DNA of 64,000 nucleotides from Chalara sp. BL73 (taxonomy: Eukaryota > Ascomycota > Leotiomycetes > Helotiales), in the NCBI GenBank assembly GCA_918026815.1, contig CAKJVC010000008.1, forward strand, positions 558,001 through 622,000. The letters run 5' to 3'. The position numbers and the translations under genes are program-made. Of this stretch, positions 1 to 12,086 are shown one piece after another. The notes under the pieces were generated by a model, which was given only the letters and a program-made list of their open reading frames with translations, had not been told where the DNA came from and did not search any database. Position 1 is the stretch's first letter; each line of letters starts with the position of its first letter.

Positions 1-600
1 CAATGGCTTAGGCAAAAACTCATGGCAACAGCAGTCTCCTACGCCGACTGGTAAAAATCCTTCAAGAAATTCTATATTGGCCGTCCCAGCCTCCAAGTCT
101 GGCAGTGTAGTTGGAGATAGTTGTAAAACACCATATTGATGTAAATCTTCGCAGCGAGTGGCACGGCCGCCGCAGAAGAATGTGTTGGGATGCACATGTG
201 AATGCCCCGCGACGCACAGACCACCACATGAACGTAGATTAGAACCACCTAGAGGAATACAAAAACAAGTCAACCACCTACAAAGAGCATAATAGCACTG
301 CGCTGAGATCGCGGTGCTGCGTACCCCGTGGGTAACCGACTTAAGCAATTGCAACTCACCATACGAAGAAGTATCACAGAAGGCGATACAAACAGAATGA
401 ATCACGCCAAAAGTAATCTACAATTCTGGAGACTGAGATAACCCGTCGTTTCTGACGGCACGAGGAACACCACTGTACATCTCCCGCCAGATAATTTGGA
501 CACGGCCAAGCCTATTGGCCAGATTTGGCTTAGTCGATCTTGGCATCAGGACCCCTATTTCATCACTTAGATAGTTGATTTCTATTAGCTCCACAATCAA
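1..600 (-). other. Open minus-strand frame running off the left edge; unrecognised
   Basis: Read on the minus strand, one frame is open from about position 600 to the window edge except for a single TAG at about 418-420. A GTGAGT donor near 359 and an acceptor ending CCTCTAG near 248 fit an intron of about 110 nt that keeps the frame. The downstream part is cysteine-rich: SCGGLC, NTFFCGG, CCCHE. This looks like the 5' part of a gene continuing to the left, possibly with the TAG as damage (CAG to TAG). I do not recognise the family. No start methionine can be fixed: the frame before the TAG has internal ATGs but no clear first exon. The plus strand here shows nothing convincing. Confidence 0.3.
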
Positions 601-765
601 ATTCGTATGTCCTATTCTGCAACCTATTCTGTGATAAGATCACCTACAATCTATCTGTTTGACATAATTCTAGTCGTCGAACACCAGCGATAGGGAAAGT
701 GCCTATTATGCTTCGGAATTCCTCACCAGTAGGTTGTAGGGTGGCAATCTGGTAACTCTGGCTCT

Positions 766-1859
766 ATGCATTCATTAAGCAACGAAAATTCTACTAATCC
801 CTCCTCGGTCTCGGGTTCAATCCATTCAGAAAAAGAGTCTCTAAAAATATCTCGGCACACTCTAGTACTAATAAACAAGAGCCTCAGCACTGCACAGTCC
901 TCGGTCTCCGCACCATATTATCAAGAGAAACAAACAGAGGACAATGTTCTATTCTTAAGGCCGTTGTCAGAAGTCAAGATCAATAAGAATGAAGGTGTGT
1001 CTGGAGTGCTTCAATACCAACACGATGTAGCAACTCCAGCACATACTTCCTCGAAGGTTTACTCACAAGAAATCAAAAGCACCATTCTCTAAAGGTAAGG
1101 TGGCTTAAGTAAAAGTATTTTGTAGTACTAGAGACAGAATTGTAATATAAGAAAAATAGGAGGGCAGCAACAGAGCACGATAAAAGAGAAGGGTAGGGAG
1201 AGAGAAGGAAGAAGCAACCGAGCAGAACGATTACGATGACACATCGAGTGTTTCTAGTTTCCCACCTACATCTATTAAATTCTGCAAAACAAGTGGCAAA
1301 CTCTATTCAGCTTCTAACAAGTCTTGCAGAACAGGAGTATTGTCTAAGCTACAGATACAATCTATCGAGATGGAACATATTCTGGCGTTCTCGAGTTCAG
1401 TTGAAAAGCAGCCAGCCATTCTTCCACAGAATTTTATGGAGATCGCACAGCGATGGGACTTGCCAATAAAATTCCAGCTGTTATCGTAAAGGGTATTGTC
1501 ACTAGTCCCCGAATGGTTAGGGAAGCGACCTCGACTTCGGTGTCAATTGATGATATAGGCAAAATTTGAGCCACATTCCCGACCTATATGAACCATCTGT
1601 ATTGGCCGAGAACAAGCAACAAAATTCCATAAGATTCAAGAAAAAGGCCATGACACCTCCACCTCGTCCTCAAAATGACATTATGATCAGCTCAGACAGT
1701 GTGAAGAACGAGCCAAGTGGCAGGCGTATTCTTCTCAAGGACGACTACTACTCCGACCTGGGGACATTGTCTGTACAAGAACGAAAGATTCTGTCGATCT
1801 CCAAGCATATTCGTCTCGAGTTGGCTGAGAATTCAAATACACCTTTCTGCATCGACTGA
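766..1859 (+). CDS. Hypothetical gene, probably 3 exons, possibly damaged
   Basis: The first candidate exon starts at ATG 766 and encodes a Ser/Thr-rich, low-complexity stretch (starts MHSLSNENST). It ends in TAA at 1090-1092, directly before a strong donor (AG|GTAAGG), so either the stop is real or it is a CAA changed to TAA. A second coding stretch runs to 1485 and contains the phrase FMEIAQRWDLPIKFQLLS. It joins across a 73-nt intron (1486-1558, GTAAAG..TATAG) in phase to a last exon, 1559-1859, ending LELAENSNTPFCID. The last exon is rich in basic residues, prolines and serines. No family was recognised. The 1486-1558 junction is the firmest part of the model; the link from the first exon is inferred. 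Confidence 0.4.
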
Positions 1860-2752
1860 GCAACAGTCTTGGGAGGAATTTTAGGTTGGGAGAAAAATAT
1901 TGTATTGTTTTTTTTTGTTTTTGAGTATTAGTAAATTGATGAGAAAGGTTGTGTAATGATTTGGTGCTGGGTAGGGGATGTATGCCTATTCATTCCATAC
2001 AGGCATCGAGCCGGAGGCCTTTGGTGTGCCTCTGGTATATGAGTGAACTCTTAGAGAGCTCAATAATATTGCACCTTACATGAACCATCGTAAAAGAGTC
2101 TTCTTCGGCAGCTGGTCCAATTCTTCAGAGAGTATCTATTTTCGGCGGCGGACATGGCGACTTACTTCTCAGATCTATGAATTCGAGAAGTATACTGGCA
2201 GAATAACCCTTGTATCTTCTAGTACATTATTCCAAGGCTGAAGTGTTTGTTTCATATTAATCTGGATCATTTTTCAAGCCTCTTGTTTCTACTTGATGCA
2301 GTCCAAAGATACAGCCCTATGCCAAGACGAATCTGGTTTAGCGGCATGATCCGCAACATGTTCCGAGCGGTTACCCGAAAACGATCTCCCAGGAACCAAC
2401 TTCACCTGAACTCTACCTTCTGGAGCTATTCCACCCCGACGTCACAAATCCAGCAGTTTACCCTCCAATATTTCCGTGCGCTTGCCTCTGTAAATGCCTA
2501 TTCTTTAATTTCACTGCGCTGGATTCCATTTATTAGCACGACCTCTCATAATCAAAGAAACTGATATTCGGGTATACGCAGGTGGCTGGTATCCAGAAGT
2601 CAATCACTTGCTGCTCTGCAAACTTCACCTTTCTGCGAACCACAAACCGGGGAATCTTCGCTCTTCGCCTCGTTTTTGATTACCATCTAGACCTCCATTA
2701 GTTGTTTCCAAGCCAAAGATTCTACTACCATATACACAAGAAAGCGACCACG
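1860..2752. other. Intergenic region
   Basis: Roughly 890 bases hold no gene I can support. There is a T-rich tract near 1910 and a short imperfect hairpin near 2010-2040 (CCGGAGGC..GCCTCTGG). The 105-codon open stretch at 2247-2564 has no recognisable protein features. The last few hundred bases are presumably the promoter of the SWIB gene. Confidence 0.4.
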
Positions 2753-3784
2753 ATGTCATGTAAGGTGCCTAATGGATTGTGTTCACATGCACCTACGTCA
2801 ATCCCTAGATAGAGCTAGTAGCTAATTGTAATACAGTATTACCCTCTGAGCAGGCGCAATTCTCTGCTATCATAGATGAAATCCTTGCGAACGGTGATTT
2901 ACAAACCATCAGCGCGAAGACGATAAGAAAACAATTACAGGCTAAGCTGGGAATTGATGTGACGGACAAGAAGGTCAGTCCCCTTGGCTAGCACAAATAT
3001 TCCTGCATTTCCTCCACACTCTGTGTCTATGGGAAGCAGTCATGCCATATATGCAGCTAATAATAACGTGCAGGATGCGGTCCAAAAACTGATTATGGAG
3101 CGCTTCGACCTTGCTACAGCAAATGCCGACGCTCTCCCTACCCCACCATCTCCTCATACTTCAAAATCACAACCCAATGGCAATGCGCACTCTAAAAAGG
3201 TCAAGAAAGAGGCATCAATCGAAGAAGATGAGGACGATGAACGGCCAAAAAAGAAGCGGAAGCAAAATAAGAACAAAGCGGACGAGGATCCAGATGCGAA
3301 GCTAGCTGCTATGTTGCAGGCACAAGAAGATAGTCGGTCGCGGTCCACACGCGGAGGAGGAGCCAAGAAGAAGCCCCCAGTTAAGAAACGAGCTCCAAAG
3401 AAGAAGAGCGCAGATAAAGTGAAGGCAGAAGACGATTCAGACATCGAGGTCGGCTCTGATGGGGAAGTTAAGGAAAAGGTGAAAAAAGGCGGCTTCCACA
3501 AGCAATACAATCTAAGTGCTCCATTGGCAGACTTGGTTGGCGATGTTACGGTGTGTATCTCTCTTAATCCCCCTACACATTCGACTGACATGATGCAGTT
3601 ATCGCGGCCGCAAGTTGTCAAGAAAATCTGGGCCTATATCAAGGAGCGTAACCTACAAGATCCTACGGACAAGCGGCAGATTCGATGTGATGAAAAGATG
3701 CAATCGGTCTTCAAGCAGGATAACGTGCATATGTTCACCATGAACAAAATTCTTGGAAAGCACCTTTACGATATTGAGGAATGA
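2753..3784 (+). CDS. SWIB/MDM2-domain protein with N-terminal DEK_C domain (TRI1/UAF30-like)
   Basis: Model: exons 2753-2759, 2837-2973, 3074-3550 and 3599-3784, giving 268 residues. The seven-base first exon (ATGTCAT) is spliced at GTAAGG; the junction reads MSLLPSEQAQF. Residues 4-60 form a DEK_C-type helical domain, including KTIRKQLQAKLGID and AVQKLIMERFD. A long basic and acidic, lysine-rich linker follows with nuclear-localisation-like runs such as KKKRK. The C-terminal 70 residues are a SWIB fold: LSRPQVVKKIWAYIKE, DPTDKRQIRCDEKM and a final LGKHLYDIEE. In yeast, relatives are UAF30 (RNA polymerase I upstream factor) and TRI1, so a nuclear chromatin or rDNA-transcription role is inferred. 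The last intron is a multiple of three and stays open, so it could be read through; the SWIB start LSRPQ supports splicing. Confidence 0.85.
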
Positions 3785-4600
3785 AACATAAATGGTGAGC
3801 TTGTTTTTTTGCCTAAAAAGCAAAATTTTGAAAGTCTGATCGAAGATGTATACTGGCTGACATTTCCGCATTCAGACATATGAAGCGATGCAAAATAAAT
3901 ATATTATGGGCAGCCGGCGTTGGTGTTTGGGGACACTTTGCATGGATTGAGGCGACATTTGATCTTTTCCGCATAAACTTGCATGTGGGTTCTACCATAT
4001 CTCCCTGTGAAGAACTTCCGTAAGGTCGTATTGCGTCTGGGGATCCGTAGGATTCAGTGGGCACTACATAAGGCATTACAAAGGGTTATACACAGGATTA
4101 AGTTTCATAAGGATAGCCAGGAATGCTATGGGACTGAGACATCACCAGAGTCGTTTTGCATATCTGAAGTATTCTAGCCCTTCCAGATCATCGAACGAAG
4201 AAGTGGTTGTCCTCAAGTTGCGTATGGCATGAAGCACGCTAAAACTGCTAGATTTGAGAGATATGAATCACGCACATCATGATATTCATGACACACTTGC
4301 TCCCCCAGCCTTCTGACTCTTTCGCCGCCGCACTGGTTGGTACAAGCGAGGCTGACAAAAGCGTGTGGCGGTCACTTGATTATGTCAGCCCAAAAAGATA
4401 GGCACCCCACCATGAATGAGTACCACTAACTTAACTGATTCCATAACACGTTCTTCTTGAATTCTGTATCTCCCCAAAAATTCATTCCTCACCTCGGGCT
4501 TCCCTCACCCGCCGCGCTCTGATAAAAGTAACTATACAATCAACACTCCGCTACGTCATAATAGCTGTGGTTTGGCACAGAAATTGAAACTCCGTTAGCT
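3785..4600. other. Intergenic region between SWIB gene and HEL2
   Basis: About 800 bases with the 3' end of the SWIB gene and the 5' leader of HEL2. Short open stretches on both strands show no protein character. No repeats seen. Confidence 0.4.
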
Positions 4601-7010
4601 ATGGCTTCGGCAGCAGCAGAAGTTGGTGCTGGGGGGCCACCCTCAAGACAAGAAGGACATAGGGGCAGAGGCCGGGGAAAAGGTCGCCGCGATGGAGGCA
4701 CTCCTCGTGATGGAGAGCAGCGTGAGAGTCGGCAATACGAGAATCGTGGTGCCAGGAGAGGCGGACGAGGAGGAAACCGGGGAACTTTCAATGGTCAGAA
4801 CAATATGAATCCCGGAAACACAGCACCTGCCACCACAAGTCTGCCCCAAAAGCCAGTTCCACAAGCCCAAGGTGGGACCACAAATAGCACTGAAGACGAA
4901 AATGACGATGCGGATCTTTGCGATATCTGCGCCTCCAAAGTCGAACATATAGCTCTCTCACCTTGCAACCACAGCACCTGTCATATCTGCGCCTTGCGAA
5001 GAAGAGTACTTTACAAGACAAAGGATTGCACGCATTGTAGAGTACGGTATCTTACCCATGCCACTTATGTAAACTAAAGAAAAATAGACACCAGCCCCGT
5101 ACGTGATATTTACCGACGATGCGACAAAAAGATATGAAGATTTTACCAACGCCGAAAAGATGCTCACGCAGGAGGCTATTGGAGTCAGATATGACAATGA
5201 GGAGATGCAACAAGATACACAAATTCTTCTGCGGTACAATTGCCCAGATAAAAGCTGTGATACGGCATGTCTCTCCTGGCCTGACTTACATCGTCATGTA
5301 CGAGCAATACATCATAGGAAAATATGTGATCTGTGTTCAAGACATAAGAAAGTTTTTACACACGAACACGATCTATTTACGGATAAGGAGTTAGACAGGC
5401 ATATGAAAAAGGGAGATGACAATCCAGGAGCAGTAGATCAGTCTGGCTTTAGGGGACACCCCGAGTGCGGATTTTGTAGGCAAAGGTTCTACGGAGACGA
5501 TGAGTTATTTGTTCACTGCAGAGAGAGGCATGAACGCTGTTTTATTTGCGACAGAAATGGGGGCCAGCCGCAATACTATGTCAACTACGACAGCTTAACG
5601 CAGCATTTTAGCAAGGACCATTATCCTTGTTTAGAACCAGCTTGTCAAGAAAGAAGATTTGTTGTGTTCCCGTCGGAAATGGACTTAAAGGCTCACCAAT
5701 TAGAGGAGCATAAAGACTCATTATCGAAGGATGTCAGAAGAGATGCAAGAATTGTCAATATGGCAAGTCTTGACTACCGAGCCCCGTATGTGCAGGAGAG
5801 ACGAGGAGGTGGGAACCAGCGAGACCAAAGAGATGGGAGAGGCCGAGGGAGGGGGAGGGACCCCAATGCGGAGCCGTTGCCTCCATCAAGCGCCCAGCCG
5901 CTTCGAAGGGATGAGGTGGCTTTCCGGCGACAGCTTGCTATTCAAGGTGCTTCGTCTGCCACAGTGCGCACCTTTGGAGGCCAGTTGACAGCTGATTCAT
6001 CAACACCCGCTACTCAAATTACTTCGCAAGAACCTCCGAGGGCAAATAGCGTCAACGTTGCAGCATCCTCTTTACAGAATCTAAATCTACAAGCAGAGCT
6101 AACGCCTCAAGACCAAGCTCGCCAACTCCGCCATCGGGCCGTGATTGAACGTGCAAGAACCCTCCTCCAAAATGACGAAGCTAAAATCAGTCAATTCCGG
6201 GACTTCATATCTTCATACAAAACGTCCAAAATTACTTCAACACAGCTTATAGATTCCTTCTTTGCGCTATTCAATGACACAACCCCGAATGCCTTAGGTA
6301 CACTCATACGCGAGGTTGCTGATCTCTATGAGGATAAAACGAAAGCCACTTCATTAATAAGTGCTTGGAATGATTGGCGAGCAATAAATGAGGACTATCC
6401 TTCTCTCCCTGCTGGAACGAACATATCAGCAGGCACTATCCCATCAAACTGGGCTATCACAGCCGCCTCATCACCCTCCACTTCCACCCAAGCCTCTCCA
6501 GCCAAAAAATCCAAGGTTCTGAGGCTAAAATCATCAACTGCTCAATCATCCCGTGCCCCAGCATCACAAACACGATCCTGGGGAACCGCTTCAGGAGCTT
6601 CATCATCCGCAAATCCATTCCCAGTACTTCCTCCTGCTTCCGCCAGTGCTGCTAGACAACCCACGGGTAGGATAAATACAATTTCTTGGATAGCGCCATC
6701 TTCAGCACCAAACTCAAATCCTTCATCCGCACCCCCATCTCGACCTAGCTCCACAGCTCCGGGGAAAGGCAAAGGAGCAGCAGAGTTCCCAGCCCTTCCT
6801 CCAGCACCCAAACCTCAGAGCACAATCATGACGTATGGGTCAGGCAGGATAGTACGGAGAGATCTAGGGAACGCAGGGCCGAGTAGTTCCGCATGGGGTG
6901 CGAATGGAGAGAGTGGCGCAGCGGCAAATGGCGATGGTGGGGATGATAATGCAGGTGGAAAGGGGAAGAAGAAACAAGGAAAGAAGGTTGTACTTATGGG
7001 ATGGGGATAA
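4601..7010 (+). CDS. HEL2: E3 ubiquitin ligase HEL2 (ZNF598 family)
   Basis: Two exons, 4601-5041 and 5088-7010, encode 787 residues. HEL2/ZNF598 ubiquitinates small-subunit proteins on collided ribosomes and triggers ribosome-associated quality control in the cytoplasm. The N-terminus is an RG-rich, RNA-binding-like segment. A RING finger follows at about residues 106-147 (CDIC, SPCNHSTCHICALRR, DCTHCR). The 46-nt intron (GTACGG..ATAG) lies directly after the last RING cysteine pair, and the join continues TPAPYVIFTDDATKRYEDF, a typical HEL2 phrase. A run of C2H2-like zinc fingers covers about residues 190-360 (CDLCSRHKKVFTHEHDLF, CGFCRQRFYGDDELFVHC, CFICDRNGG). A helical segment (VIERARTLLQNDEAKISQF) precedes a long Pro/Ser-rich tail ending GKKVVLMGWG. 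Family order and length agree well. Confidence 0.92.
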
Positions 7011-8149
7011 ATGGCTTGTCAGGAATCATGTCGTTCTGGATCACATGACAGATCCGACACAAGGTATTTAGGTGTATATCTAATAAACATAGATGATAAA
7101 ACATCTAGATTTACCTGCAGATAGAAATTTTCTTAATTGCATTCGTGAACGATCAAGATGTAGTCGCTTCATGAACCGGCTTCATCCTCATTCTTGACGA
7201 ATTTCAGCACTCCGATTTATCAGAGTATTCTTTCACCTGATATACTTTTAAGATTAAGGAGCCTCCCTTTTTATTACATTAGGATTGCTGCTTGAAGATA
7301 GATAGGCCTAGCTGCCCAGCTCCATCGCGTAAGGCACAACAACATCATCTATTTTGAGGAAGTAACCCCTTGCGAAGCCTTGCGCACTCAGCGAGACGTC
7401 CTTGCTCATGCATATTAGGGCTATGCTTACCCTTGACGCTACATGTGAATGCCGGTTTTTAAGCATCGACAGGCTTGCGTGATGCAAAGGAGATTTTAAT
7501 GAAGTAAAGGCGAAGCGGCGGCATTAACTGGCGATCAGACTGAAAGGTTGGTTAACTATTTGTCGAGAGGGTTTGAAATGGGAGAGGTGATAATGGAGGT
7601 AGGAGATATGGGTAACGGTTGGATGAGGGAATTCGAAACGGGAGAGTGAATGTAATAGAAGGGCTTGAAGCAGCACGCAGTTCTTGCAGCAGACAGAGTT
7701 TATGGTATCCCACACAGAGGAATCCAAAAGTTATAGAGTTTAAAAACTGTGAATCTGGATAAAGATACTTGCAGTCCAAATCCATGCTGCAAAATTACTG
7801 TGGAATCACGTGGGAGCATTTGGAAAAGTTTCCAGGAAGAGATTGATTTAATCCAAGCCGTTCCATAAGTCAATAGAGGCTACCCGAAAAGAGATCAATC
7901 CCAATCTATCACTTAGTATATATACAATGTATCCAGCACCAAAAGCCGATTCCAAAGGCCATATGACCGTCCCATATGCGTATATTGCCGTAATAGCTCA
8001 ACGAATTTCAAGATGTCCTCCCACAGAGAGCCCAATCCATTCATCTCAACTCCATGCAGGACCTCCTCTTCTGCTTAGCACGCTCTGCGGTTCGGGTCAG
8101 CACTGCCTCTAGTAAGTTCACTGATATTATATGCATCGCGGACTTCGAC
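7011..8149. other. Intergenic region
   Basis: About 1.1 kb without a gene I can support. The open stretches at 7524-7785 (minus) and 7927-8112 (plus) have no family features and look like chance. No repeat shared with the rest of the window was noticed. Confidence 0.4.
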
Positions 8150-8573
8150 TCATATGAATCGCAAACCGACGTCCTTGTGGCTAGTATCACCACCATATCT
8201 GCAAGAAATCTCCTTTGCAGAGTAATCGTAGCATCCTCCCGAAAGCATCGTTTGACAAGCCGATTTCAAATTGAACACCTGCAGGTCATATCGCACAGCC
8301 CCGCCTCCATCTGCACTCATGCAGAAGCCGCGACTTTCGCCAGGGGCATACTCTCCGCCGAACCATCGTTTGTCGTTCTCCACGTTTAGGCATGCAAACT
8401 TGAGATGATTCAATGCGCAGTTAGAGTCGCCGACCTCTCCGCCAGTGTAGCAGCCCGCATGAATCGGGGGAGTAGACTAATGCGAAGGTGATAACTAAGG
8501 AGTGTAGGAGTTTCACGATAGAAATATTGTCTCTCCAGATCTTAGGATAGGAAGCAAAAGGGGCTCCGATCAT
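8150..8573 (-). pseudogene. Cysteine-rich secreted protein, apparently frameshifted
   Basis: Two minus-strand frames overlap. Frame one starts at ATG 8573 (MIGAPFASYPKIW) and runs through a hydrophobic, signal-like segment KLLHSLVITFALVYS. Frame two is open from near 8485 to the stop at 8150-8152 and carries seven cysteines, in phrases such as AGCYTGGEVGDSNCALN, RGFCMSADGGG, LKSACQTMLSGGCYDYS and ISCRYGGDTSH. The two meet at a C5 run (8466-8470 on the plus strand), so a one-base indel would join leader and mature part. A 79-nt intron starting GTCTAC would also keep frame but would delete two cysteines. A small secreted, effector-like protein is inferred; no named family recognised. The cysteine part is real-looking; whether the gene works is uncertain. 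Confidence 0.45.
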
Positions 8574-8841
8574 TGATGTGCGTATTCTTCATATGAATTT
8601 CCGATAGTGTCACAGCCAGCTCCTAAGACAGATACTTGCAGCCCATCGAATTAGAGCACGGTGGGATGATTGCCGGGATTACTGCAGCATAAAGATTCTG
8701 AAATGTAGCCTGGTATCCCAGACTGACGACCTGAGGCATGCTGTTCTTTCTGGGCCGATTTCGATACATCCTTTCTGGTAAATGGGCTGAGAGTCTCGCT
8801 CTGCTTGAATTTCCTTGCCTTCTGGATAAACAACAACCCCC

Positions 8842-9436
8842 TCAGATCATACCCCAATAGTTCTTCCACGTAGAAATGCCCCATGTGAAAATAGAGGTTA
8901 TTCCAACCGTAATGGCAAGCAGTAGTGCAGCCAGAAGCGCCAATACTATTTTCCGTATCTTGAACGCATCGACAAATTCGGCTTTCATCATCTTTCTTTG
9001 TTTAGTGTGCCAATACCATGATTTAGAGTTCTCGTTGTCTCCTCCCGCTTTCTCGGAGACTCGGACATATGCATAGGGATTCGAGGCTGACGATGGTTTG
9101 AATATGATGGAGTGAAACAAGGTTTTCACACGCCCAAAAATAGTCGTTGGTGGGGGTGCATTTGCAGGGTGATAATGGGTGCGAGTAGAGTTGTTCTTCC
9201 AGTCAATTAGTGCCAAGGAAAAGAGGAAGGATATAAAGGTTAGAGGTGCGATGAAAAGCTGTAATGTTTCAAATCAGCATTTATAACTTCAATGCATCCA
9301 ATGGGTAGCAAAATATAATAGAGTGAACAGCGCTCGTATGTAGGAAACGGACCCGGCTAACAACGCTCTCTTTTGGAGCTTCTGGTGCTGGCGGTGCACG
9401 CAGACCGTTTGCTGGAGAGCTGGGTCTTGAAGACAT
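8842..9436 (-). CDS. Small membrane protein of unknown function
   Basis: Two exons on the minus strand, 9436-9353 and 9258-8842, give 166 residues. The intron of 94 nt runs GTCCGT..TTACAG and joins KESVVSR to LFIAPLTFISFLFSLAL in frame. The protein has a short proline-rich N-terminus, a first membrane segment at about residues 29-46, a hydrophilic middle containing NPYAYVRVSEK and WYWHTKQRKMMK, and a second membrane segment near the C-terminus (KIVLALLAALLLAITVGITS) ending STWKNYWGMI. An upstream in-frame ATG at 9526 would add 30 residues; the 9436 start was preferred because the added part is not obviously conserved-looking. No family recognised; a two-pass endomembrane protein is inferred. 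Confidence 0.6.
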
Positions 9437-9996
9437 TTGGATGGACAAAGTACTATGTTTGGATATGGGTTGCAAATGTAAGGCTCCGAAATGACTTGAT
9501 GAAGAGAAGGCAATAGAAATAGACAAAAAGGGAATTGAATCCTTTTATACGGTTTGTAACATGCCTTGTCACCAATGTTTACCAACGGACATCGAGGTCT
9601 AAACCATCCGCCGGTTGTGCCGGGCGTGACGTTGTGAGGCTGGATGTGGCTGTGTGTGTACGTTTATCTACTTCGTATTCGCTTCCCCAACCGACATCTC
9701 TTGTGAATCAGACCACTAACTTGAACACTCACTCATTTTGTCACGACCACGTATCGTGCGCTGGCGAGAGCACTGAGGAGTGTCCATTTGATGATACTAA
9801 GCTAAAGAAAAGGATATTCTAGATTACATTGGGGGACGCGAGCTTGTATAGGCAGTCTGCTATTATTCATATCATCTCGCGCTGAAGTCTGGGTTAGTTA
9901 TCGCAGAAACTATTTGAAAGTTAAATAGTTGATTATGCCAGTAGCTTAACTAGATGGCGGCTGCCCTTTACCATCTGCAATTCAATAGCGGCAGCT
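9437..9996. other. Intergenic region
   Basis: About 560 bases with divergent promoters of the membrane-protein gene and the Rtc5-like gene. An open plus-strand stretch at 9535-9822 has no recognisable protein character. Confidence 0.35.
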
Positions 9997-11282
9997 ATGG
10001 AGATTGAAGCAAACTGCATTGTAAGCCCCGATAGCTATGAAAAATTCAGTCTCAGCGACACACGTCGAGTCTCAAATGAAACAGTGCAAGATTTCTTTGG
10101 TCGTGGTCTTATGAGCAAAGGTAAGGCTTAAATTCATGGGACCCGCACGAAATCGCGTTGACTCGCTCTAGATGCCGTGTATCAACGATATACACAAAAG
10201 CTTTCACAGATTGTGGCCAACGGACTCGATGTCTCTTCGGAGTTGGAGAGGATAAAACAAGCATTTCACCAACTGTGCAATCCAGAGGAAGCTGAATGTA
10301 GATTGTCTTTGTACCTTAACAGTTTCTTAGATCACAAGTCTGACTAAAGTCTGCTTATAGATCTTTCACACAGCAGATTCAATCGCTTTATGTCGCAGAA
10401 ACTATACGCGCTTGATCTCTCCGGATCTTTAAACAATCTAACGTTACTGTTCGACATCTTAAGCTGGCATGCCTTTTTTCCTTTCTCGACACCAAATATT
10501 GGCTCAGCAATACCCTGTATAAATAAAGATGCTTTTCTGCGCGCTGTCTGTTTGTTAACGCTAGACCCTGCATCGCGATACGCTCCTAAGTTCTCGGCCG
10601 CTAGACACGGTGTTTCTTCAGGAACTTGGGGTCCATTTGAAGGCTGGCTTATTAGGACCCGTGGTAAGGACGCTATCGACTTTAACAGAAGGCTCTTCCG
10701 AAGCCTGGCTGTTCCTAACAGCACTATCACAAGCCATGAAAGAACTATTCCGGTTCCTCGGTTTATTATGTATCAACCGCAACAATACGAACAAGATTCT
10801 GAGGAAAATCCTGAGCAGCAGATCGTTATTGTACAGAATGAAAGTGAGCGATTTGTAGACATCCATGACGTCCTTTCCGAGTGCCCGCCAGAGGAGGATA
10901 GCTTAACAGCGAACCCACTTCGGGAAAGCTACAACCTTATCTTATCATCGCTTCAGCTTCAACCAAATGACCTCGCTAGCCTTGATGTTCCTACCACAAG
11001 ACTCGTGGCTCTTTTGAAGTTGGTGCAAGCAATGCAGGCCACGGAGAAACGATGCGAGCAAGACACAATACTGGGCATGATAGCTTTGGCTGAAAACCTA
11101 GATTGTAAAGGAAAGCTCAGCTGGGAGCAGTTTAACACTGTGATGTCGAAAAAAGGAGTAAAGCGTTGCGAATCTAATTTAAAGAGTACTTGACTAATAC
11201 ATATCAATAGGGACTTATAGCTGATGTTTTGTCAAAGATCTTCAAAATCTTTAGGGCTCCATTAGAAAAGACCGTGACGTGA
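9997..11282 (+). CDS. Rtc5/TLDc-like protein lacking the TLDc domain
   Basis: Model: exons 9997-10120, 10172-10297, 10361-11157 and 11211-11282, 372 residues. All three introns have GT..AG ends, and the last has a clear GACTAAT branch sequence. Phrases such as HAFFPFSTPNIG, RAVCLLT and RRLFRSLAVPN recall the region before the TLDc domain of yeast Rtc5 (restriction of telomere capping 5) and related EF-hand-like TLDc proteins. The last exon reads GLIADVLSKIFKIFRAP and stops, so no TLDc domain follows. That makes this either a divergent short paralogue or a gene truncated at its 3' end. A partial copy of its 3' half lies at 13444-13910. The family assignment rests on a weak pattern; the gene model itself is well supported by splice-frame agreement. 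Confidence 0.6.
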
Positions 11283-12086
11283 GCTTGGAGGGAATAAGAG
11301 ACTTGCCAGGTGTAGCTACGGAACCCAACAAATAGACAGGGGATTGCAAGGTAACAATAGGTATTCAATTGATGCAATAACTGTCTCTTCTCTTTTACTC
11401 TCGATACTTTTGTCCTTGAATATACCTTAACAAGCTGAGGCCATTACTAAGCGCAACTCTGGCGCTTCGCCAGCTCTTTCCTTGCTCGTAACAAAACTTG
11501 CGGGGATGGTTCGTGAATTATGACTTCCGATATCAGTTGAAGCAAATAACTGAGTGGCTTAAATTGTCACCTGCTGTACCCTCGCTTAGCAAAATGTACG
11601 AGGTCCACGTAGAGCTATCGTTTGGATTCTTTCGATAGCAAACCTTCTCTCCTTAGTTTAGAATTCTTGTAATTGAGCCATTCTGTACCTTGCTGTAGGT
11701 AGTAGGGGTTTACGGATCCGCGTATGACTCATCAAGGTCACGTGGTCCACGCAACCCCATTTTGTAGAATCTAGAGTAGAACCCAATACAACAACAATTA
11801 CCATATCCATCAAGAGCAAGAGCGTGGCCTACAAAGTAGAGCTACACCCGTTGCCCCGTGGAAGGTAAGGGAGGGGCATACCAACACTTGCAAAAGCGTT
11901 AGTATTTGGCTGTGTCAGCTCCAGTCGATTTTGAATTGGAGATTTTGTCACGTCACGCTCTGTGCATCTACAGATACAGTGGGCAACAGTGGTATGATAC
12001 GAGAGAATCTAAAGCTAAAGAAGGAAGAGGAGCTCGAGGAGAGCAGGCTATATATATAGGAGAGGCTCGGCTAGTAGAGAGTTACA
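11283..12086. other. Gene-free region downstream of the Rtc5-like gene
   Basis: Positions 11283 to about 11480 match the sequence after the decayed copy at 13706-13920 (for example the shared TAGACAGG and TAACAA motifs), so this stretch belongs to the duplicated unit. The rest, to 12086, has no gene; a purine-rich tract and a TATATATATA run lie near 12000-12060. Confidence 0.4.

Noticed and set aside
1498..1545. tRNA-like string near an intron
   Set aside because: It lies within the 1486-1558 intron and cannot be folded into four arms.
3154..3621. 155-codon open stretch on the minus strand
   Set aside because: It lies opposite the SWIB gene's lysine-rich coding region; the Ser/Phe-rich translation is the mirror of Lys/Glu codons.
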